Below, in pieces: positions 6,176 to 11,121 of a stretch of 11,121 nucleotides of DNA. The notes beneath the pieces were generated by a model. That model ran no database searches. It saw nothing but the letters and a program-made list of their open reading frames with translations, and was not told the DNA's origin. The stretch is taken from contig JBBQSU010000111.1 in NCBI GenBank assembly GCA_038234815.1, positions 1 through 11,121 on the forward strand. Direction: 5' to 3'. Within the stretch, counting starts at the first letter, position 1, and each line of letters begins with the position of its first letter. This DNA comes from JBBQSU01 sp038234815 (GTDB lineage Bacteria; Planctomycetota; Phycisphaerae; Tepidisphaerales; Tepidisphaeraceae). The translations under genes and the position numbers were made by a program.

Positions 6176-7681
6176 CTATGCAGCTTCCAGCAGCAGGCCG
6201 AGGCGCGTGCCCCATTTCAGTTTGCGATACGACTGGACTGACACCTGCGAACTTTGCACCAGCGGCTGGAGCAAGTCGGCAGAGAGGTCGGCGTGGTCGA
6301 CCAGCAGGTTCATCGCCGGCAAAGCATGGGTGTCGATGGCAAACTGGGGCAAAGCCATTGCGATCAGCCCGCGGTTCTCGCTCAGCCAGCGGTAGGCCTG
6401 GCCGATGCTGCGAAGGTCGGACAGACCTGCGCGCGAGACGACATGCAGCACCAGCGCTCGATCGCGCCGGACGGTCAGCACCGCATCAGGACACATCGGC
6501 GCCTTGATCGGCGTTTCCACATACTCATGGTTGCGTGACAGCACAGCCCGCAAGATTCCCTGCTCGCAGTCCGCGCCGGCCGGCAGGTCAATCACTTCCT
6601 CGGAAGGCGACGATGTGGACGATGCAGAGAAAGTAAGCGGGGCCGGTGACGACACTTCACTCTTGCTTGCGGCATTGGGCACAGCGGTGGAAATCACCAC
6701 ATCGGCAATGTGACGGCTGGCAAATTCATTCTCTTTTTGAGCGTCTTCGTGAATCGCCGCGGCCTCAAGCTGAATCGACTGCATAGACGCATGGCCCGCT
6801 TCGGGCGAATGATGCTGCTTGAGGAAATCATCGACCACCTGCCACTGCGGACCCGCCGAAGCTTGCGCTTTATCGTGTGTCGCTTTGCAGAGCATCACTT
6901 GATGCCCGGCCACTTCCGGGTGGGCGCTCACAATGCCGTCGCTTTCGATCGGCCAGTTCAAAAACTGCTGGCAAACCACGCTGATCTTGCGGAACACCTT
7001 CCCGGCTTCGGCTTGATCGGCAGCCTCCAGCAGGGCAAGAGAAAGCCTCGGGCGATGCACGTCGGCCAGGCCCTTGAGGGTTCGATAGCACGAGACAATG
7101 CCGTCATGATCGCAGGTCGTGAGGAGCACCCAGTGATCGACGTGGCGAAGCAGGGCTTTGGCCTCGGGTACACGGGGATTAGGAATGAGCAGCAGCCATC
7201 GCTGAACGTCCCAGTTCAGTTCTTCGATCGCTTCGGCCATCTGCCGGGGATCGAGCGACTCAATCGGCTCGGCGTCGGTGGCGTCCATGGTTCCCTGACG
7301 GTCGAAACACATCAGCCGGAACTGCCCTGCGTCCACTTCAATCAGACCGATGCGAGCCCCGCCGCCGGCCAGATGACGAGCGTATTCTTTGACTCGCTCA
7401 AACTGCGTTCCGTTCAGATGCGCGCCCAGAAGCGCGCTGATGGGCGCAACATGTGGGGCAACCAGGTCCCCGCCGGCCGCGTCGGTATGACCGAGCACCT
7501 GCGCGAATTCTTCGGGAGTCAGATCGACGCTGACATTGGGCTTGAGCGCCGGAGTGCCGCGCTGGTGCGGCCCGATCCGCTGGGGTCGCGGGCCGGCGCC
7601 CTGCCCGGCACTCTTGTCCCGCAGGCCACTTAGGAAAAGGTGGCTGATGTCACTCAAATTTTTCCTGGGCTGGTCGTTCAT
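6176..7681 (-). CDS. Uncharacterised protein with a P-loop-less ParA/MinD-like region
   Basis: I do not recognise this 501-residue protein as a named family. Residues about 75-265 follow the rhythm of ParA/MinD/FlhG ATPases: RIGLIEVDAG (110-119, like the strand with the A' aspartate), RWLLLIPNP (161-169, Walker B-like position), HWVLLTTCDHDGIVSCYRTL (183-202, like the VVTTPEPTAI helix region of FlhG), then FRKISVVCQQFLNWPIESDG (230-249). No GKGG-x-GKT P-loop precedes them, so nucleotide binding is unlikely. A variable, serine/alanine/proline-rich stretch (about 335-380) links to a second alpha/beta domain (about 385-501) of unknown type ending KLKWGTRLGLLLEAA. The gene follows the ParA-CBM48 gene after a 71-base gap on the same strand, so they are probably co-transcribed. 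No strong Shine-Dalgarno sequence is seen at ATG 7681. A role as inactive partner or regulator of that ATPase is inference. Confidence 0.8.
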   Translation of the reverse strand: MNDQPRKNLSDISHLFLSGLRDKSAGQGAGPRPQRIGPHQRGTPALKPNVSVDLTPEEFAQVLGHTDAAGGDLVAPHVAPISALLGAHLNGTQFERVKEYARHLAGGGARIGLIEVDAGQFRLMCFDRQGTMDATDAEPIESLDPRQMAEAIEELNWDVQRWLLLIPNPRVPEAKALLRHVDHWVLLTTCDHDGIVSCYRTLKGLADVHRPRLSLALLEAADQAEAGKVFRKISVVCQQFLNWPIESDGIVSAHPEVAGHQVMLCKATHDKAQASAGPQWQVVDDFLKQHHSPEAGHASMQSIQLEAAAIHEDAQKENEFASRHIADVVISTAVPNAASKSEVSSPAPLTFSASSTSSPSEEVIDLPAGADCEQGILRAVLSRNHEYVETPIKAPMCPDAVLTVRRDRALVLHVVSRAGLSDLRSIGQAYRWLSENRGLIAMALPQFAIDTHALPAMNLLVDHADLSADLLQPLVQSSQVSVQSYRKLKWGTRLGLLLEAA

Positions 7682-7752
7682 AATATGCCAGTGTGAGCGT
7701 TACGCCTTGGCCGGTCGACTTCGGATGCTTATCAACGCAGCGCCGGCGCGGT

Positions 7753-9006
7753 TCAGTCCACTTCCACCACATTGTTCAGTTCACCAAACTGGTTGGCTTC
7801 GACGTATTGGTTGTGCGGATCGGTCAGCCATCGGCCATCCACGACAAACCGATAGCGGTATCGGCCCGGTTGCAGCGGCAACTTCGCGGTCCACACGCCC
7901 GGTCGTTCGGCCGACACCAGTGGGGTTGCCATCGGCGACCAGTTGTTGAAATCGCCGGCCACCAGCACCTTGCGGGCGTTTTCGAATCGCGCTGCAAAAA
8001 CCACGTCTTCGCCCACCTGCTTCACGCCATAGAACGCTTCGATCTTTTGCGCGGTCGTCGGACGGCTTAAAACTGCAGTCGCAGGCGATGCGGCGAGCGC
8101 AGTCGATGCGGCAGGACTGCTTGCATTCACCGTGGTTCGACCGAATTGGAAATTCGCCAGTTGCGCCAGTTGCTTGGCCCGCTGAACCAGCTCCGCCGGG
8201 CGAGACAGTGGCTCGACGACCGCAGGCTCCACGTCCACCGGGCGATGACCCATCAATTCTCTAGCCAGGTTCACAAAGTCCTTGTATCCACGAGAGCCGG
8301 GATCGTATTCGGTGATCGGCTGCCCGAAGCTGGCGGCCTCTTTCAATTTCGTGTTGAAGTTGATGGCGCTATCCATAAGGTAATCACGGAACTTGGCGCG
8401 CAGCTCACTCAGCACCTCGCGGGCCAGCTTGGTCCGGGTGTCATAAAGCGTTGGCAGAATCCGTACAAGGATTTCCTTCCCGCAGCGGTCTTTCATCATC
8501 TCCAGCGTTTCCATCATCTTGGTCAGTCCGTGCAGGCTGAAGAATCCAGTTTCGACCGGAACAATGACCTCCTCGCAGGCCTTGAGCGCATTGAAGGTAA
8601 TCAGCCCCACGCTGGGCGGGCAATCGACAATGCACCACCCATAATTGGGCTTCACCGCAGACAGCGCCTTGCTCAAACGGTCTTCTCTCCCCTGCCGACC
8701 TGCAAACAACTGCTCGAACGCCGCCAGCTTGATATTGCTCGGGGCCAGGTCAAAGTCGCTGGCGATCTGCCAGACGATTTCGTTGACCTTTGAGACTTTG
8801 CCATCGGCCTCTTCGATCAGGCAGTCGAGGATTGTGCGTTCGATCTGCTCTTCGGGCACGGCCAGGCCCACTCCGCAATGCCCTTGGGGGTCCATGTCCA
8901 CGAGGAGTGTCTTCTGGCCCAGGCGAGCCAGACAGGCGGCCAGATTGATGCTGGTTGTGGTCTTTCCACAGCCGCCCTTCTGATTGATGATTGCGATGGT
9001 CCGCAT
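7753..9006 (-). CDS. ParA-family ATPase fused to a C-terminal glycogen-binding (CBM48/AMPK-beta-like) domain
   Basis: Residues 1 to about 255 are a complete ParA/Soj-type ATPase. They show the deviant Walker A KGGCGKTT (10-17, signature lysine K10), LLVDMDPQG (34-42), a Walker B-type WCIVDCPPS, and TRTKLAREVL plus FNTKLKEAASFGQPI near the end. Such ATPases dimerise on ATP, bind DNA or surfaces dynamically and position cargo. After a low-complexity Ala/Ser/Thr linker (about 295-330), residues 335-417 form a CBM48 domain: VLVAGDFNNWSP, LQPGRYRYRFVVDGRWLTDP and GELNNVVEV. W356, W393 and N411 fall where AMPK-beta has its glycogen-contacting Trp-100, Trp-133 and Asn-150. Start ATG 9006 has a strong Shine-Dalgarno sequence. 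No ParB gene is adjacent. The fusion is clearly in one frame with no stop. The cargo is unknown; binding a glycogen-like polymer is inference from the conserved residues. Confidence 0.92.
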   Translation of the reverse strand: MRTIAIINQKGGCGKTTTSINLAACLARLGQKTLLVDMDPQGHCGVGLAVPEEQIERTILDCLIEEADGKVSKVNEIVWQIASDFDLAPSNIKLAAFEQLFAGRQGREDRLSKALSAVKPNYGWCIVDCPPSVGLITFNALKACEEVIVPVETGFFSLHGLTKMMETLEMMKDRCGKEILVRILPTLYDTRTKLAREVLSELRAKFRDYLMDSAINFNTKLKEAASFGQPITEYDPGSRGYKDFVNLARELMGHRPVDVEPAVVEPLSRPAELVQRAKQLAQLANFQFGRTTVNASSPAASTALAASPATAVLSRPTTAQKIEAFYGVKQVGEDVVFAARFENARKVLVAGDFNNWSPMATPLVSAERPGVWTAKLPLQPGRYRYRFVVDGRWLTDPHNQYVEANQFGELNNVVEVD

Positions 9007-9012
9007 GGAAAA

Positions 9013-9020
9013 CCTTCCTT
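9013..9020 (-). promoter_or_regulatory. Strong Shine-Dalgarno sequence of the ParA-CBM48 gene
   Basis: On the minus strand AAGGAAGG lies six bases before ATG 9006-9004 (the intervening bases read TTTTCC). It is one of the best ribosome-binding sites in the window and fixes this start, placing the P-loop lysine K10 at the usual distance from the N-terminus. Confidence 0.75.
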
Positions 9021-9075
9021 GGTTCGATCGAATGCCCCTGATCCTTCAAGAGCCGATCGGGTATTGTGCGTTCGC

Positions 9076-9090
9076 CGGACGAGCCGTCCG
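9076..9090. promoter_or_regulatory. Inverted repeat CGGACG-AGC-CGTCCG upstream of the ParA-CBM48 gene
   Basis: Perfect 6-bp arms with a 3-base centre lie about 70 bases upstream of the ParA start in the 226-base gap (9007-9232) after the FlgI-like gene. It has no T-tract on either strand, so it is a poor intrinsic terminator. It could be an operator or simply a GC-rich chance palindrome. No other clear element is seen in this gap. Confidence 0.3.
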
Positions 9091-9232
9091 ATTACCCGTA
9101 GCATCGGTGATCGAGTCAGGAAAACTTGAATGTTATGGGGCGGAAATCAGCGCAACAGCATTGGCAATGAAGAAATAGCCACCTCCCTTGATGGTTATCG
9201 GACTGCTCCGTTGGAAGGTAGTAGAGCACTAT

Positions 9233-11035
9233 TTACGGCGATTTCGGCGCAGGATTGCCTTCGGACGGCGCATCGGGCCTGGCCTGATCGATCGCGTTGG
9301 CGCCATCGGTTTCGGCCTGCGGACGACTGCCGTCGGGAATGATCGGCGCGGTGTCGATTTCGTTGCCGATCGCGCCGGCGGCCTGCAACACAAATGACAG
9401 TGGCTGGCCCGGCGACTCGGGCGTCGGTGGGACGACGATCTTTCGCGCATCCACCAGCGATTGCACGATCGCCACCACCTCGCCATAGCCGAAACGCAGG
9501 CCGTTGTCCCCAAGCGACCCTTCGCCACCCAATCTTGCGATCAGTTCGCCGGCGTCCACCCCGCTCTTCATCTTTATCGGCTGGGGCAGTTCGCCGCTCT
9601 GGTAATAGATCAATAGCAACTCATCGGTGGGACCAGCGCTGATGCTCAGGCGGCTGCTCAGCGTCAGGAAGGTGAGTGGCGTGTCGATCTCCGCTTTAAG
9701 CGCAAGCACCGCGATGCGTGGCACACCCTGGCGCGTGGCGAATATCAAGGGCGGGCCTTGGCACTTGACGACATCCAGCACGAACCGATCATGCACGACC
9801 GTGCTGATAATGCTCGAATCCTTCCGCTTAGTCAGCAGCTGATAAGCAGCCAGGCGAACCACGTTCTCGGTCGAATCCAGCAGTTCTCGAAGGCCGGCGT
9901 TGATAGATGGCGAATCGGGCAGCGCCCCCAGCACCTGCACCGCCGACAGCGCGAACGGATGATTTTTCGTTCGGGCCATGTCCAACAGCGCCTGCCGGGC
10001 CGCGCGGTCTTCCAGGAACGCTGCCGCCCGGGCGGCGGCAAAGGCAACCTTGGGATCGGAATGGCTTAGCAGCGGTTGAAGGAACGGCAGCGCAGTCGGC
10101 CCGAGGCCCTCCCAGGCAAAAGAGATGTCGGCCAACGGAGCGTCGGGTTTCAGGGCTTCGTCTACAAGTTGTCGCGCCTTCAGAGCGGCAAATTCTGGAG
10201 AGGCGTTGAGATACAGATGCCTCACCAGCCCCGCGAAATGCTCCCAGTCGCCGTTGTACGATAGCGGTACGAGCAGCTTGATAACGCCCTCGTCCATTGC
10301 CTCGGCCACGTCCTGATTCTGAAAATACTGCCCGATTCGATCGGCCAGCCCGCGCGACAGGCTGCGCTGTGGCTGCCTCAAGCGCAGGATCAGCGGGCGA
10401 TCCTCCATCACCTGCGCGCCATCCATGATGACGCCCGTGCGTCGTCCGATGCGCGCGGCCACCGAGTTATCGGAAGGATTCAGTGCATACGCGGGGTTGA
10501 CGAAGATCGGCCCGGTCACGATCCCTGCGACCAGCGGCGTGCCCCCGCCAGGAATCGCCGGGTTGGCACCGTTGGGCTTCAGGTCGGTTTGAAACAGCGT
10601 GCCGCCGGCCAGGCTCGTCGTGTTGTTTCCGGGCAGACAATTCACATACGCATCAAACCACTGGCCCGCGCGCGCGCCCGGCTGGATTAACCCATCGACG
10701 CGCACCACGGCCACCTTGCGGCTTTGCAGCAAGTCAGCGGCCAGGTGATGGCGATTCAGTTCCTTCGTCATGTACTCGCGCACGGGCGTGGGAGCGGTGC
10801 TGTCACCCGTGCCGTTTAAGTTCGCGACCAGCGCATAGTTGGAAACCTGGACGGGATCGATGCTGGCCAGGTCCACCCGCTCAAGAACCGAATCCTTCAA
10901 AAACAGTGGCACGATCTTGGCCGGCAGAGTCGGATATTTCGACGGGATGCGATTGGCTTCCTCGGCGCAGCCGACCAGCACGCCGGCAGTGAGCGCGCCC
11001 CACAAACAAAAACGGCTGAAGGTAAAGGATTTCAT
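9233..11035 (-). CDS. Lipoprotein with FlgI (flagellar P-ring)-like domain and inserted HEAT-like repeats
   Basis: The 600-residue product starts with a lipoprotein signal: basic start, hydrophobic LWGALTAGVL (11-20) and lipobox LVGC with C23. Residues about 50-265 match FlgI, the P-ring subunit around the flagellar rod: NYALVANLNGTGD (66-78), VAVVRVDGLIQPGARAGQWF (108-127), LAGGTLFQTDLK (142-153), and a ring-building-like segment LILRLRQP...LADRIGQYF...VIKLLVP (215-257). About 310-405 contains alanine-rich helical pairs like HEAT repeats (HSDPKVAFAAARAAAFLED, then FALSAVQVLGALPDSPSINA). The end (about 520-560: GELIARLGG, then EVVAIVQSLVDARKIVVPP) resembles the FlgI C-terminus, and a proline/acid-rich tail follows. 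Classical FlgI has about 350-370 residues, no lipobox and no HEAT part. The frame is open to 11077, but the signal peptide and AGAGG place the start at 11035. No other flagellar gene is visible. Confidence 0.85.
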   Translation of the reverse strand: MKSFTFSRFCLWGALTAGVLVGCAEEANRIPSKYPTLPAKIVPLFLKDSVLERVDLASIDPVQVSNYALVANLNGTGDSTAPTPVREYMTKELNRHHLAADLLQSRKVAVVRVDGLIQPGARAGQWFDAYVNCLPGNNTTSLAGGTLFQTDLKPNGANPAIPGGGTPLVAGIVTGPIFVNPAYALNPSDNSVAARIGRRTGVIMDGAQVMEDRPLILRLRQPQRSLSRGLADRIGQYFQNQDVAEAMDEGVIKLLVPLSYNGDWEHFAGLVRHLYLNASPEFAALKARQLVDEALKPDAPLADISFAWEGLGPTALPFLQPLLSHSDPKVAFAAARAAAFLEDRAARQALLDMARTKNHPFALSAVQVLGALPDSPSINAGLRELLDSTENVVRLAAYQLLTKRKDSSIISTVVHDRFVLDVVKCQGPPLIFATRQGVPRIAVLALKAEIDTPLTFLTLSSRLSISAGPTDELLLIYYQSGELPQPIKMKSGVDAGELIARLGGEGSLGDNGLRFGYGEVVAIVQSLVDARKIVVPPTPESPGQPLSFVLQAAGAIGNEIDTAPIIPDGSRPQAETDGANAIDQARPDAPSEGNPAPKSP

Positions 11036-11121
11036 CCCGAAGACCTCTGAAGAAAAAAACGCTGCAACTCCCGCCACACCTGATAAGAGCCGCCCAACCG
11101 GACGCGCATCACAGGAGTTGA
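11032..11121 (-). CDS. Possible C-terminal end of an upstream minus-strand gene (partial)
   Basis: One minus-strand frame is open from the window edge and ends at TGA 11032-11034, overlapping the ATG of the FlgI/HEAT lipoprotein in an ATGA arrangement typical of translationally coupled genes. The 29 visible residues (containing VRLGGSYQVWRELQRFFLQ) are amphipathic and match nothing I can name. The overlap is the main support; only 90 bases are visible, so chance is possible. Confidence 0.35.
   Translation of the reverse strand, partial: STPVMRVRLGGSYQVWRELQRFFLQRSSG
11044..11048 (-). promoter_or_regulatory. Ribosome-binding site that decides the start of the FlgI/HEAT lipoprotein
   Basis: AGAGG on the minus strand stands eight bases before ATG 11035-11033. 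It favours this start over the in-frame ATG at 11077, whose extra 14 residues would precede and spoil the signal peptide. Confidence 0.55.

Noticed and set aside
6710..7633. 307-codon plus-strand open frame opposite the P-loop-less protein
   Set aside because: The minus-strand frame covers it fully, has domain-like structure and fits the operon; the plus-strand product has no recognisable pattern.
9149..9188. Strong AGGGAGGT (minus strand, 9181-9188) as the ribosome site of a small gene before parA
   Set aside because: The next ATG is too far away (about 19 bases) and gives only a four-residue frame (MLLR-stop).

Overview
The window looks like a chromosomal segment of a GC-rich bacterium, most plausibly a planctomycete of the Phycisphaerae type. 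This is an inference from gene content (a ParA ATPase fused to a glycogen-binding domain, a lipoprotein with a FlgI P-ring domain and HEAT-like repeats, GlnRS next to long non-coding DNA). No rRNA or other decisive marker is present.

Layout. 1-220 is the end of glutaminyl-tRNA synthetase (+). 221-1265 has no intact gene: it holds a possible RelE/ParE toxin remnant, a very AT-rich array of about 17 direct 21-bp repeats (669-1035) and two short low-complexity repeats. 1266-4076 is a composite restriction-modification (R-M) region. Its core is a NotI-family restriction endonuclease (+, 1632-2576) tail-to-tail with a D12-class adenine methyltransferase (-, 2580-3443). On the left lies the C-terminal HNH part of a larger protein (-, 1266-1631), and on the right an EcoRI-family adenine methyltransferase cut off just after its NPPF motif (-, 3477-4076). 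The simplest reading is that a compact NotI-type system replaced the middle of an older defence locus and left both flanking genes truncated.

4200-4314 carries a promoter-like extended -10 and tRNA-Lys(CTT), followed within 40 bases by proS (+, 4352-6142). From 6176 to the end all genes are on the minus strand. Read in their own direction they are: a possible tail of an unknown gene (ATGA overlap at 11032-11035), a FlgI/HEAT lipoprotein (11035-9233), a ParA-CBM48 fusion (9006-7753), and a protein resembling a ParA/MinD ATPase without its P-loop (7681-6176), which converges on proS.

How they fit together. The ParA fusion and the P-loop-less protein are probably co-transcribed and could form an active/inactive ATPase pair concerned with positioning or cell-surface organisation. 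The glycogen-binding domain keeps its sugar-contacting residues, hinting that the ATPase is targeted to, or senses, a storage polysaccharide. The NotI-like enzyme and the D12 methylase should form a Type II R-M pair. An adenine methylase cannot protect the all-G/C NotI site, so this system should recognise a different, A-containing sequence.
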